Shown here: piece after piece, positions 1 through 11,558 of the stretch
Layout: the number at the start of each line of letters is the position of its first letter
How positions within the stretch are numbered: the stretch's first letter is position 1
NCBI GenBank assembly: GCA_036873755.1
Contig: JAVTVY010017357.1
Location: 1 to 64,000 of the forward strand
Direction: 5' to 3'
Source: Hanleya hanleyi
Lineage: Eukaryota > Mollusca > Polyplacophora > Lepidopleurida > Hanleyidae
DNA: 64,000 nucleotides
The notes under the pieces: generated by a model
Seen by the model: only the letters and a program-made list of their open reading frames with translations
Databases searched by the model: none
What the model was told of the DNA's origin: nothing
Made by a program: the position numbers and the translations under genes

Positions 1-2486
1 AATACGGTCGGTGTCCTACCCACCAGGGCAAACCCATCGACGGGGAGTCGACGATCTCCTATGCGCTTCTCTGTGGCGTTGGTCTGATGGCGTATAGCAA
101 CTCCCCATCGATAGGCTTCCCAATCCAACCACTGGTCAGCCAGATGCTTGTAAGAAGCGCGTTGCGGTGTAAAATGCCGCCCTTCCGCCAACCAACGTGT
201 ATAATGTCCACTGGGCATAGGTTGGGCCAGAGACCACAGGTACAAGGCATTGGCATCGAAACCGATGATCTTAGCACAGGGTTTTCCACCGGGGAGAGTA
301 GTGACATCCTTCTCGTGATAACGGTGGAAAATAAGACTCGGTCCACCCACAATGTTCTGCTTTAGACAATCATGCATGTCTGCATCTTTTTGCTGTATCA
401 GCGAGAAGTACGTAGGACACGCTTGAAAAAGATGGCGAAGCGCCAGACCCGGTAAACTCAAGCACTCCTTGAAGATGTCGACGTGCATCTGACGACGAAA
501 TAGTTGAACCATCTTCTCAGCCGCTTCCAGGAAAGGAACCACATCTAGGTTATTATACCATATCAGGAAATCTCGCAAGGTCTGCATGTGTTGGTCGTTC
601 CATACCTGCTCTAGTTCCCGGTACGTGTCTTCCGGACATTCCACTTGCTTCAAATCGTCAAAGAAGGCGTCCCGGGGTGGCAACTGCGTTTCCTGCAAAC
701 GGTCGAGCGTCGATATATACGTGTAAGGGAACCTCCCTTTCGTTTGTGCACAGTCATACGCCTTCACCCACTGATCATAGCTATAATTAGGAGCTAAGTA
801 GTTGCGTACATCCAGGAAATGAAGTGATGTGGTAGTGAGGGCCATATGATTATTGATCTTCTTGATGACGGACTTGATGGTATTCGCCTGGGCCAAGTAA
901 GGGTAGAGAAATTCCTTCACCATGTTCAAATCATAGCGCCCCGAGTTGAAACCGAGCACCGGTAACTGGCCTAGGTATTGTAGGAAGCGCGCTTTCAATT
1001 TCTCCGCATACGGTTTGGGTAAAGGCACATCCTGCAACTGCATGGGCTCCGACTGCGACTCCGACTCCGACTCGGACTCTTCATCATCACTAAACGATAC
1101 ACCCGGTATAGGAATCCGATCGTCCAGTTGGTCCAGTACGTCCTGGAACTTGGACATCAACAATTCCGTACTGGCCGCACTGACTTCCTCTAAATACTCC
1201 ATCATGCGGGTGATCAACTCATGGGAATCGCCGGTAGACACGAAACAGATCGGTGCAGCGTCATAGCCAGGTACGTTGCTGGAAATGCTGACACTGAGGG
1301 GAATATGGCGCTGCGTCCACTGTGTTTTCGCTGAAAACAGGTCCATGGGCTCCAACAGGGCCTCAAAATCATAACACGCCCGGTAGGGAAAATAACGGTC
1401 CGCCTCCGGTATGATGAGACCCTCATCGGCCAGTTCCTCGAAAATAGTAGGCGTATTATGATACACACCACCAGGATATACTCGCTTCACAGCGTTCGTA
1501 CAGATTTTCTCGTGTCGATGTAAGTTGGTGGAACGGTGAAACACCCGATGGCATTGTGCGCAACTGTAAGACTGGGCGTACTGGCTCATATTGTAGATCA
1601 GCGAAAAATGACTCACGCCATTGTAGTCGAAAACATTGACTTTCATCGTAGAAGCATACCGTTCTGTTGAACGACGAACCAATTCAGCCACAAATGTATC
1701 CTCCTCCTCGCATCGTAATCGGTATACAAAGATATTGATGTTGAACAGTGTTTCCACGTCATCCAAATTCTTGAAAGGGACTCCACGGAAGTGCCGCTCA
1801 TCCAAATCTTGCTGCTCTAAATACTGCTCCCAATAGCCATTGGCCACTCTGTCACAACCCTGGGGGTCACACTCGTCCACATGCACGGCCAAACACCGAA
1901 ACAGACATTTCCGGTCTTTGTAGGGCCCATTTGCCCCTCGCGTTAATGCATACAGTCCGGGTCGATGAAGCAGCCAAGGAGGAAGTAGTACAGGAGCACC
2001 GATAGGATGATCTCTCATTTTCGTGACGAAAAATGTGACGTTGGTGACCATTTCCACAAGCCATTGGGTATTGGGGCGTTGCAACCGGGCCCATTCCAAT
2101 GAATCCAACGTAGTCAATTGGTCGAGGAGTGGCTCCAGGGAAATCGCATCCGTCACCGTGAACGGCTGGTCAAACACATAGGTATTATTGCTGGGATAAT
2201 AATACCGCACCTGGTCCGTCTCCTTGTGCCGTAAAATATACCCGAATGTCATATTGAACTTGAATGCTGTGACCTGGTCTGTGAAAATGTTCTCAGCATA
2301 AGTAGACAGATAGGTGAGGTCCTGCAGTCGAAAGTTATACAAGTCCAATAGACGACGGTCACGGTGAAAACAATGGCGTATGGTAGCCCAGTGTCGTTGA
2401 TAAATGTCCCTCACACGCTCGTCTTCAGGCAAGACTTCAACCGGAGGTGCTGCTGGGTCCCAGGGAAAATCTTCTCCACGTCTCAT
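1..2486 (-). CDS. POLB: Polinton/adintovirus-type DNA polymerase B, N-terminal 828 residues (runs off window)
   Basis: One open frame reads from an ATG at 2,486 to base 3 with no stop, so the gene continues left of the window. Order of parts: an N-terminal domain (about residues 26-165) shared with the zinc-finger protein at 61,435-62,376; a C2HC finger (C309, C312, H325, C329); exonuclease motif I (YDFEA, D373/E375); exonuclease motif II (FNSGRYD, F513-D519); an exonuclease III-like YNNLD; and polymerase motif A (DANALYLW, D744). Motif order and the finger placed before the exonuclease fit the protein-primed family B polymerases of Polintons and adintoviruses, which replicate the element. 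Palm motifs B and C would lie beyond the edge. The start is the first ATG after a TATA box about 220 bp upstream. An acidic SE/SD/SQ stretch lies between the two exonuclease motifs. No frame break is seen in the visible part. Confidence 0.93.
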   Translation of the reverse strand, partial: MRRGEDFPWDPAAPPVEVLPEDERVRDIYQRHWATIRHCFHRDRRLLDLYNFRLQDLTYLSTYAENIFTDQVTAFKFNMTFGYILRHKETDQVRYYYPSNNTYVFDQPFTVTDAISLEPLLDQLTTLDSLEWARLQRPNTQWLVEMVTNVTFFVTKMRDHPIGAPVLLPPWLLHRPGLYALTRGANGPYKDRKCLFRCLAVHVDECDPQGCDRVANGYWEQYLEQQDLDERHFRGVPFKNLDDVETLFNINIFVYRLRCEEEDTFVAELVRRSTERYASTMKVNVFDYNGVSHFSLIYNMSQYAQSYSCAQCHRVFHRSTNLHRHEKICTNAVKRVYPGGVYHNTPTIFEELADEGLIIPEADRYFPYRACYDFEALLEPMDLFSAKTQWTQRHIPLSVSISSNVPGYDAAPICFVSTGDSHELITRMMEYLEEVSAASTELLMSKFQDVLDQLDDRIPIPGVSFSDDEESESESESQSEPMQLQDVPLPKPYAEKLKARFLQYLGQLPVLGFNSGRYDLNMVKEFLYPYLAQANTIKSVIKKINNHMALTTTSLHFLDVRNYLAPNYSYDQWVKAYDCAQTKGRFPYTYISTLDRLQETQLPPRDAFFDDLKQVECPEDTYRELEQVWNDQHMQTLRDFLIWYNNLDVVPFLEAAEKMVQLFRRQMHVDIFKECLSLPGLALRHLFQACPTYFSLIQQKDADMHDCLKQNIVGGPSLIFHRYHEKDVTTLPGGKPCAKIIGFDANALYLWSLAQPMPSGHYTRWLAEGRHFTPQRASYKHLADQWLDWEAYRWGVAIRHQTNATEKRIGDRRLPVDGFALVGRTPTV

Positions 2487-2514
2487 GCTTTCTGTACTCC
2501 TCTCGTCCAAACAC

Positions 2515-2660
2515 GCTGGTCAGGCAGGCAGGCAGGCAGGCAGGTCAGGCAGGCAGGCAGGCAGGCAGGCAGGCTGGCTGGTCAGGCAGGCTGGTCAGGC
2601 AGGCTGGTCAGGCAGGCAGGCAGGCTGGTCAGGCAGGTCAGGTAAGTCAGAGAGCTCCGC
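2515..2660. repeat. CAGG/GGTCAGGCA simple-repeat leader of polB
   Basis: Dense CAGGCAGG units interspersed with CTGGTCAGG. On the - strand this is a CCTG-rich 5' leader between the TATA box and the polB ATG. A shorter copy lies at 2,990-3,020. The CARD gene at 13.5 kb has a similar CCTGCC-rich leader. Confidence 0.85.
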
Positions 2661-2701
2661 AAGGTAGTGCAATGAATACACGCAATCCACTAAAAATCAC
2701 C

Positions 2702-2711
2702 TCCTTTTATA
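2702..2711 (-). promoter_or_regulatory. TATA box of polB, proximal copy
   Basis: On the - strand the sequence reads TATAAAAGGAG. It sits about 220 bp upstream of the polB ATG. The surrounding segment of about 95 bp (2,635-2,730) is duplicated almost exactly at 3,015-3,110, giving two candidate core promoters. Confidence 0.7.
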
Positions 2712-2721
2712 CGTTTTTCTC

Positions 2722-3490
2722 ATGCCGCCATGTTGTACACCGCCATCTTGTATTACAACATGGCCGCCAATGCCGCCATCTTGTACACCGCCATCTTGTA
2801 TTACAACATGGCCGCCAATGCCGCCATCTTGTACACCACCATCTTGTATTACAACATGGCCGCCAATGCCGCCATCTTGTACACCGCCATCTTGTATTAC
2901 AACATGGCCGCCAATGCCGCCATCTTGTACACCGCCATCTTGTATTACAACATGGCCGCCAATGCCGCCATCTTGTACACCGCCAAATAGGCAGGCAGGC
3001 AGGCTGGTCAGGCAGGTCAGGTAAGTCAGAGAGCTCCGCAAGGTAGTGCAATGAATACACCCAATCCACTAAAAATCACCTCCTTTTATACGTTTTTCTC
3101 ATGCCGCCATCTTGTACACCGCCATCTTGTATTACAACATGGCCGCCAATGCCGCCATCTTGTACACCGCCATCTTGTATTACAACATGGCCGCCAATGC
3201 CGCCATCTTGTATTACAACATGGCCGCCAATGCCGCCATCTTGTATTACAACATGGCCGCCAATGCCGCCATCTTGTATTACAACATGGCCGCCAATGCC
3301 GCCATCTTGTATTACAACATGGCCGCCAATGCCGCCATCTTGTATTACAACATGGCCGCCAATGCCGCCATCTTGTATCTTGTATTACAACATGGCCGCC
3401 AATGCCGCCATCTTGTATTACAACATGGCCGCCAATGCCGCCATCTTGTATTACAACATGGCCGACAATGCCGCCATCTTGGTCCCACAC
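2722..3490. repeat. Tandem array containing GCCGCCATCTTG (YY1-type) units
   Basis: Two blocks of tandem units of about 33 and 51 bp each contain GCCGCCATCTTG, often followed by TATTACAACATGGCC. The reverse complement CAAGATGGCGGC matches the established YY1 consensus AAnATGGCGGC. More than a dozen copies are present, just upstream of the polB promoters. Long open frames here are repeat artefacts. Confidence 0.9.
3081..3090 (-). promoter_or_regulatory. TATA box of polB, duplicated distal copy
   Basis: A second TATAAAAGG on the - strand lies in a direct duplication of the proximal promoter segment (2,635-2,730 versus 3,015-3,110). It could drive a longer leader that includes the first repeat array, or be a silent duplicate. 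Confidence 0.55.
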
Positions 3491-3545
3491 TTGACCTCAG
3501 TGACCCCTGTGACGTCATAGTTACATCCGGGTGAAATATGGCTCC
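3480..3545. other. Likely outer end of the polB-bearing element (E1)
   Basis: Read on the - strand, this segment has TTTCACCCGGATGTA, then a TGACGTCA-type site, then GACCAAGATGGCGGC leading into the repeat array. The same order appears at 49,777-49,930, the left end of E3. The boundary with unrelated DNA is therefore placed near 3,545. Confidence 0.5.
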
Positions 3546-3689
3546 ATTTACTCTATGTACACTACTGGTCTCGCTTCATTGTAAGCTTGTTGTTTGGGAA
3601 ATAAAGCTTAGCTGAAATATTCAACAAGTTAGGAGAAAAGATAAAATACAACACTTCTAGAGAGACCAATGCAGCCAATTACGGTGCCC

Positions 3690-4430
3690 CACAGACGATA
3701 TTTTTTAATTTATTCCAAGTTTCATTTTTTTGTGTTAGGTTTCATTTCTTTGTTTTAGGTTTATTTCTTTAGTTTTCATCCGGATGAAATCGTTTTCTCC
3801 CTGGTGAGAAGGTTTTCATCCAGGTGAAAACGTTTCCACCCGGGTGAGAAGGTTTCCACCCTGGTGAAAAGTCACGTGGTTGTGCCCTCGTGTTCATTCC
3901 CTTGCACTGCCCTTTCGGCAAAATGAAGTATGGTTCGTTCAAAAGTATAGATGATGTTAGTCGAACTGTCAGACTGAACGTTTATGTTTGCTAATGCAGT
4001 CACTAAATGATATTTCACGTCTTCCATCTACAAGATTATACAGGACCTAGTTATTCTTTTCAGACATGACAAGCTCGTGTGCTCACAGAGAGCTCGGGTT
4101 TGAAAATACAACTTATATAAAACATGCAAGGCGTGAAATATCATTTATGGACTGCATCAGCAAACATAAACGTTCAGTCTGGCAGTTTGACTTACATCAT
4201 CTACACTTTTGAACGAACCACGTCCATTGTGCCGCAATGTCTGAGCAAGGTAAGAAAAACGAGGGCACAATCGCGTGACTTTTCACCTGGGTGGAAACCT
4301 TCTGACCCAGGTAAAAACTAAAGAAATAAATCTAAAACAAAAAAAAATGAAACTTGCCACAAAAAAACTGAAACCTAGAAGAAAAAAAATAAATTCAAAA
4401 CTAAAAAATATAACATGTCGTCTATGGGCC
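3690..4430. mobile_element. Foldback/MITE element with arms of about 300 bp
   Basis: The left arm (about 3,690-4,020) and right arm (about 4,125-4,430) are inverted copies. Shared landmarks are GTGAAATATCATTTA, AACATAAACGTTCAGTCTG, GAACGAACCA, GAGGGCACAA and runs of GGTGAAAA/TTTTCACC. No coding frame lies in the loop of about 100 bp. It is a non-autonomous DNA element of unknown family. Confidence 0.75.
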
Positions 4431-7160
4431 AACGTTAATGCCTGGAGAAACATGTCACCTTTTTAACAGAGAAACAATTCAGTGCTGTGGCTTATACAGA
4501 GTACATGCAAGTGAACTGCATAATGCATACACGCTACGCTGAAATTTACACTGCAAACTGTGCTATTTTTATGTGAATAGAAACCGAGGATGTTAACTGT
4601 TTACAAGAAAATATCTCTGTCTGGTGAATAGTACCTGACCTGAACTAGCTTAAAATTTTCGCAGTTTCTTTTAGTGGGGTGAGTCGGAACGAAAATGGCC
4701 AGAAGGACGAAAATGGCCAGAATAGTTACACGCCGGACAAAAGCACCAATTTTCTTCTGGATACTCCCAGGGGTATCCGGATGAATAAATGCTTAAGCTC
4801 CAAAGAATTCACTGCACGGAACGGAACGGCTGGGACGTCATCATAACGTCAGCGAATGAATAAAACCTATAAATGACTGAAAAATCCGTTTTCGATTAAA
4901 CATTACTTTCTCAGATGCTTTTGACCCATAATTTCCAAATAGCAACAAAATGGCATACATGTCATTTTTGTTGTACTTGATAGGGTAATCAATATATATT
5001 TTGACTTAACCTGGGTGAGTGTTCGCGATATTGATTAAAATCGTCACATTTAACACAGGATCTAGCAAATGCTACCAGGCGAGACATTTATACGCCATAT
5101 GCAGGTCCCTCTGGTATATTACTGTCCAGAAAGGGATAGTTTACGATGTCGAGATTGTAATCATCTCTTTTTCGTAAAGTCGACGAGAGAGAAGGCCCAC
5201 TTCATATTTATAGAGATGTAGGTCTAAATAAGATGTGCCGTTAAGACCATCTGTAGTTTCCTTCAAATTCAGTGAAGGAGGATATATATCCTTCACTGCG
5301 TCGTTTATATAGCGAATATTCACATCAAGAAGATCGTCTATCTAGCGGTTGGTGAATGAGAGGGAACGGGTTTTGAAATTGTCTGTTTTTTTTAATAAGT
5401 CTTATAGTCGTATTCTTAAGAGAGCAGATATAGGTCAGCCAAAAGGGATGCACAATTAGTTGGAGCGATATGCAAGAGTACCCATTAGAATACCTGTATG
5501 CTGTTGATATATTGTATTGCCAAATTTCACAGATATTATTAATGCGAAATTCAAGCAACTCTATAAACAAAGAAACATCCCATGAATGATATCCCCTTTA
5601 TGTAGTAGAGCTAAAGAATGCTTTATGGCTTCTGATATTAATACATCGGAGATCAGTTTTCTTGAACACCAATACTATTAATGAACTAAGACGGTCAATA
5701 AAGTTAAAGTTTGACGATTCACAATCACAACTATAGCCTCCAGACATGTACAAGTTTCAGTCAAACTGCTTGACAGCATTAGAGTAATTGAATACTTTGG
5801 TGGCTATAGATTTAGTATACTTCTATGAAATGCAAGGGCGTTCTGAGAACTTAAAATGGTTTGGTACAGTGCTACGCACCTCAGAATCATTCAGGATTCG
5901 TGGTAAATTGATAATGTCCTGTCCTTTATCCAAGTAGTTGAGCCGGTCTTTGGATGTTTCGGTTGTGTTCACTGGACGCTACCATCGAAAATACGCTATA
6001 TCTTGACAAACTTTAGTGATTGTGGGTGGTATAATATTTCTTTATAGACACAGATCTTTAAATATCTCTATTTAAAACTTTTATAGATCATACAGGGCTG
6101 TATGCAAGTTATGTACATACTGTTGGGTGTTCTCCAACAATGGCTGTGATGTCTCGATGGGGAACTCCGCAGTATTCGAGACCATACTCTGGCATTCATT
6201 CAATCTGACACTGTATTGAGTTGATAACCTTGTTGTTTCAAATGTTGTTATATATCTTTGCCATTTAAGGTAGAACAAGCGCTGGATTAGCGCAAAGACC
6301 TCCGTCGAGGCAACAGGGTCCGTAGGGGAATACATCGTTGAATAACATAGGGCCGGATGCCAAGCCCAATTTTGCATTTGTTGGACGTTAACTCCACCAA
6401 TGGTAATTAACCTGGGATTGAGGGTTCCCCACTAGCATGTCCAGCCAAGGCTGTGGAAGTCACATTCCCCGCACATAAGTTTTGTCTGATTTCACTTACT
6501 TGAAATATTGGGGTACGGAAAAGAGTATACTGATGGAAAACCTTGAATACTGCTTGAGACATTAGGCCCATTCCCATCCCCACCTCCCCCTGAGAGGATG
6601 CCCCCACCCAAATCAACACGTTAGCGGCAGAAATGAGACCCTGTGTGCCTAGTTGTACCAATTTGCTTGTGATTTTGCTCTATAGGCCCGACACATCAAC
6701 ACTTCATATGTTGTATGTGTACAGTATAGCATCATCATTGAGAGAATCATCTACAAAACACACCTCATTTTACCGACACTCCGTTCTGATCTGCCTCAGC
6801 ATCATGTGGTGAGGATTCAATGCGCTCGGTATAATTTTGTATACTGGTGTTACAGGTCACCTTCACCATACTGTATCAATGACCATGGACTTGTACATGT
6901 ATCACATTCATATTGAATGGTGATGGCTGATGAGAATATTGCCCATATGGAACAAATGGCTGGATTCCAGCAAATAAAATGTTCATATTAATCATAAACA
7001 ACATACAGTTAATAATATTATCAAATAATTATGTGTATTCCTTGTCGACATAAATATATTACAGACAATATTATGACTGAATCATGGTAACAGATATACA
7101 CCTGAATCACACCATTTGTAGATCACTGTCAGGTTATCGCTTAACATTTAACAATTTCTG
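4431..7160. other. AT-rich DNA without a recognised gene
   Basis: No protein is recognised. Short frames on the - strand at 6,081-6,377 and 6,407-6,661 have no motif I can name. A segment at about 4,676-4,760 (ATAGTTACACGCCGGACAAA) is repeated in inverted orientation near 16,150-16,210. Confidence 0.5.
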
Positions 7161-7189
7161 AAAATGACGGCAAATCACTTTTCGTCCGT

Positions 7190-7262
7190 GGTCCGTCGTC
7201 CGTCGTCCGTCGTCCGTCAGTCCGTCCGTCAGTCAGTCCGTCCGTCAGTCCGTCCGTCCGTA
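7190..7262. repeat. GTCC-rich simple repeat
   Basis: Tandem GTCCGTCGTCC and GTCCGTCAGTCC units lie immediately before the 157-bp satellite. Confidence 0.9.
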
Positions 7263-7264
7263 AA

Positions 7265-10200
7265 CAATTCTTGTTATCGCGATTTCTCAGGAACTACTGC
7301 ATGGATCTTTCTCAAATTTGGTACACAGGTTCCCCTTGGGGTCTAGTTGTGCAAGATACCTTTTTGGTCCGATTCGAAAATCCAATATGGCCAACAGGCG
7401 GCCATCTTGGATTTCCCCATGAAACCTTGTTATCGCGATTTCTCAGGAACTACTGCATGGATCTTTCTCAAATTTGGTATACAGGTTCCCCTTGGGATCT
7501 AGTTGTGCAAGAAACCTTTTTTGGTCTGATTCGAAAATCCAATATGGCCACCAGGCAGCCATCTTGGATTTCCCCATGAAACCTTGTTATCGCGATTTCT
7601 CATGAACTACTGGATGGATCTTTCTCAAATTTGGTACACAGGTTCCCCTTGGGGTCTAGTTGTGCAAGAAACCTTTTTGGTCTGATTCGAAAATCCAATA
7701 TGGCCACCAGGCAGCCATCTTGGATTTCCCCATGAAACCTTGTTATTGCGATTTCTCAGGAACTACTGCATGGATCTTTCTCAAATTTGGTACACAGGTT
7801 CCCCTTGGGGCCTAGTTGTGCAGATACCTTTTTTGGTCTGATTCGAAAATCCAATATGGCCACCAGGCAGCCATCTTGGATTTCCCCATGAAACCTTGTT
7901 ATCGCGATTTCTCAGGAACTACTGCATGGATCTTTCTCAAATTTGGTACACAGGTTCCCCTTGGGGTCTAGTTGTGCAAGAAACCTTTTTTGGTCCGATT
8001 CGAAAATCCAATATGGCCACCAGGCAGCCATCTTGGATTTCCCCATGAAACCTTGTTATCGCGATTTCTCAGGAACTACTGCATGGATCTTTCTCAAATT
8101 TGGTACACAGGTTCCCCTTGGGGCCTAGTTGTGCAGATACCTTTTTTGGTCTGATTCGAAAATCCAATATGGCCACCAGGCAGCCATCTTGGATTTTCCC
8201 ATGAAACCTTGTTATTGCGATTTCTCAGGAACTACTGCATGGATCTTTCTCAAATTTGGTATACAGGTTCCCCTTGGGATCTAGTTGTGCAAGAAACCTT
8301 TTTTGGTCTGATTCGAAAATCCAATATGGCCACCAGGCAGCCATCTTGGATTTCCCCATGAAACCTTGTTATCGCGATTTCTCATGAACTACTGTATGGA
8401 TCTTTCTAAAATTTGGTACACAGGTTCCCCTTGGGGTCTAGTTGTGCAAGATACCTTTTTGGTCCGATCGAAAATCCAATATGGCCACCAGGCAGCCATC
8501 TTGGATTTCCCCATGAAACCTTGTTATCGCGATTTCTCAGGAACTACTGCATGGATCTTTCTCAAATTTGGTACACAGGTTCCCCTTGGGGTCTAGTTGT
8601 GCAAGAAACCTTTTTTGGTCGATTCGAAAATCCAATATGGCCACCAGGCAGCCATCTTGGATTTCCCCATGAAACCTTGTTATCGCGATTTCTCAGGAAC
8701 TACTGCATGGATCTTTCTCAAATTTGGTACACAGGTTCCCCTTGGGGCCTAGTTGTGCAGATACCTTTTTGGTCTGATTCGAAAATCCAATATGGCCACC
8801 AGGCAGCCATCTTGGATTTTCCCATGAAACCTTGTTATTGCGATTTCTCAGGAACTACTGCATGGATCTTTCTCAAATTTGGTATACAGGTTCCCCTTGG
8901 GGATCTAGTTGTGCAAGAAACCTTTTTTGGTCTGATTCGAAAATCCAATATGGCCACCAGGCAGCCATCTTGGATTTCCCCATGAAACCTTGTTATCCCG
9001 ATTTCTCATGAACTACTGTATGGATCTTTCTAAAATTTGGTACACAGGTTCCCCTTGGGGTCTAGTTGTGCAAGATACCTTTTTCGGTCCGAATCGAAAA
9101 TCCAATATGGCCACAAGGCAGCCATCTTGAATTTCTCCATGAAACCTTGTTATCGCGATTTCTCATGAACTACTGCATGGATCTTTCTAAAATTTGGTAC
9201 ACAGGTTCCCCTTGGGGTCTAGTTGTGCAAGATACCTTCTTTGGTCCGATTCGAAAATCCAATATGGCCACCAGGCAGCCATCTTGGATTTCCCCATGAA
9301 ACCTTGTTATCGCGATTTCTCATGAACTACTGGATGGATCTTTCTCAAATTTGGTACACAGGTTCCCCTTGGGGTCTAGTTGTGCAAGAAACCTTTTTTG
9401 GTCCGATTCGAAAATCCAATATGGCCACCAGGCAGCCATCTTGGATTTCCCCATGAAACCTTGTTATCGCGATTTCTCAGGAACTACTGCATGGATCTTT
9501 CTCAAATTTGGTACACAGGTTCCCCTTGGGGCCTAGTTGTGCAGATACCTTTTCTGGTCCGATTCGAAAATCCAATATGGCCACCAGGCAGCCATCTTGG
9601 ATTTCCCCATGAAACCTTGTTATTGCGATTTCTCAGGAACTACTGCATGGATCTTTCTCAAATTTGGTATACAGGTTCCCCTTGGGATCTAGTTGTGCAA
9701 GAAACCTTTTTTGGTCTGATTCGAAAATCCAATATGGCCACCAGGCAGCCATCTTGAATTTCCCCATGAAACCTTGTTATCGCGATTTCTCAGGAACTAC
9801 TGCATGGATCTTTCTCAAATTTGGTACACAGGTTCCCCTTGGGGCCTAGTTGTGCAGATACCTTTTTTGGTCTGATTCGAAAATCCAATATGGCCACCAG
9901 GCAGCCATCTTGGATTTCCCCATGAAACCTTGTTATTGCGATTTCTCAGGAACTACTGCATGGATCTTTCTCAAATTTGGTATACAGGTTCCCCTTGGGA
10001 TCTAGTTGTGCAAGAAACCTTTTTTGGTCTGATTCGAAAATCCAATATGGCCACCAGGCAGCCATCTTGGATTTCCCCATGAAACCTTGTTATCGCGATT
10101 TCTCAGGAACTACTGCATGGATCTTTCTCAAATTTGGTACACAGGTTCCCCTTGGGGTCTAGTTGTGCAAGATACCTTTTTCGGTCCGAATCGAAAATCC

Positions 10201-11275
10201 AATATGGCCACAAGGCAGCCATCTTGAATTTCTCCATGAAACCTTGTTATCGCGATTTCTCAGGAACTACTGCATGGATCTTTCTAAAATTTGGTACACA
10301 GGTTCCCCTTGGGGTCTAGTTGTGCAAGATACCTTTTCCGGTCCGATTCGAAAAACCAATATGGCCACCAGGCAGCCATATTGGATTTCCCCATGAAACC
10401 TTGTTATCGCGATTTCTCAGGAACTACTGCATGGATCTTTCTCAAATTTCGTACACAGGTTCCCCTTGGGATCTAGTTGTGCAAGATACCTTACCTGGTA
10501 CGATTTGAAAATCCAGTATGGCCACCAGGCAGCCATCTTGGATTTCCCCATGAAACTTTATTGTCATTTCTCAGGAACTACTGCATGGATCTTTCTCAAT
10601 TTTGGTACACAGGTACGCAATCGATATGCAAGATGCCTTTTTCGGTGCGAATCGAAAATCCAATATGGTCACCAGGCAGCCATCTTAGACTTCCCCATGA
10701 AATTTTTTTATCATGATTTCTCAGGAAGTACTGCCTGGATCTTTCTCAAATTTGATACACAGGTTCAATTGTGCAAGATACCTTTTCTGGACCGATTCCA
10801 AAATCCAATAAGGCGGCCATCTTGGATTTCCCCATGAAACTTTGTTATTGCGATTTCTCAGGAACTACTGCATGGATCTTTGTTAAATTTGGTACACAGG
10901 TTCACCTTGTCGTCTAGTTGTGCAAGATACCTTTTCTGGTCCGATTCGAAAATTCAATATGGCCAACAGGCGGCCATCTTGGATTTTCCCATGCAAATTT
11001 GTTATCGTGATTTCTCAGGAAGTACTTCATGGATCTTTCTCAAATTTGGTACAACGGTTCCCCTTATGGTCTAGTTGTGCAAGATACCTTTTTGGGTCCG
11101 AATCCAGAATCCAATATGGCCAGAAGGCGGCCATCTTGAATTTCCCCTTGAAACATTGTTACCGTGAATTCTCAGGAAATATTTCATTGATCTTTTTGAA
11201 ATTTGGTACACAGGTCCCACATGGGGCCTAGTAGTGCAAGATACCTTTTTTGGTCTGATTCGAAAATCCAAGTTA
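7265..11275. repeat. 157-bp tandem satellite, about 25 copies
   Basis: The unit begins ACCTTGTTATCGCGATTTCT and recurs at exactly 157 bp (for example 7,424 and 7,581). Each unit contains CTCAAATTTGGTACACAGGTT and GGCAGCCATCTTGGATTTCC. Copies are most alike in the middle (7.4-10.4 kb) and drift from about 10.45 kb onward, where several carry deletions. 157 is not a multiple of 3, so open frames across units are chance. Confidence 0.96.
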
Positions 11276-11298
11276 CGCTTCAAATGAATTCGGTATTC

Positions 11299-11558
11299 TC
11301 GAGTTGTGACGTTACATCACAAGAGTCGGCGGATCAAACGGTGGGGCATATTCTATATATTGACTATAGAGAATATCCATACCTTCACCTTCCATAGCAA
11401 GGAGTTCAAATAATTCGGAATTAAAATGTATTTCTTCAAATTTTAAATCAGCTTTCTTTAGTCCATGTAGTAGCAAGTGAACTGCTCCACCCTTTCGTCT
11501 GCCGGCGGGTCGGCTACATGAAGGGACGTGACTCTTGTGACTCAACGTCACAACTCGA
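11299..11558. mobile_element. 260-bp MITE with 29-bp inverted repeats
   Basis: It starts TCGAGTTGTGACGTTACATC and ends with its inverse (GACTCTTGTGACTCAACGTC then ACAACTCGA), with a few mismatches. No coding capacity. It lies just beyond the satellite. Confidence 0.7.

Noticed and set aside
2404..3534. Several open frames of 86-199 codons over the CAGG and GCCGCCATCTTG arrays
   Set aside because: All reading frames of both strands stay open because of the repeat composition; no non-repeat protein sequence.
7271..10837. Many open frames of 60-190 codons
   Set aside because: Produced by the 157-bp satellite, whose period is not a multiple of three; the same peptides recur in shifted frames.
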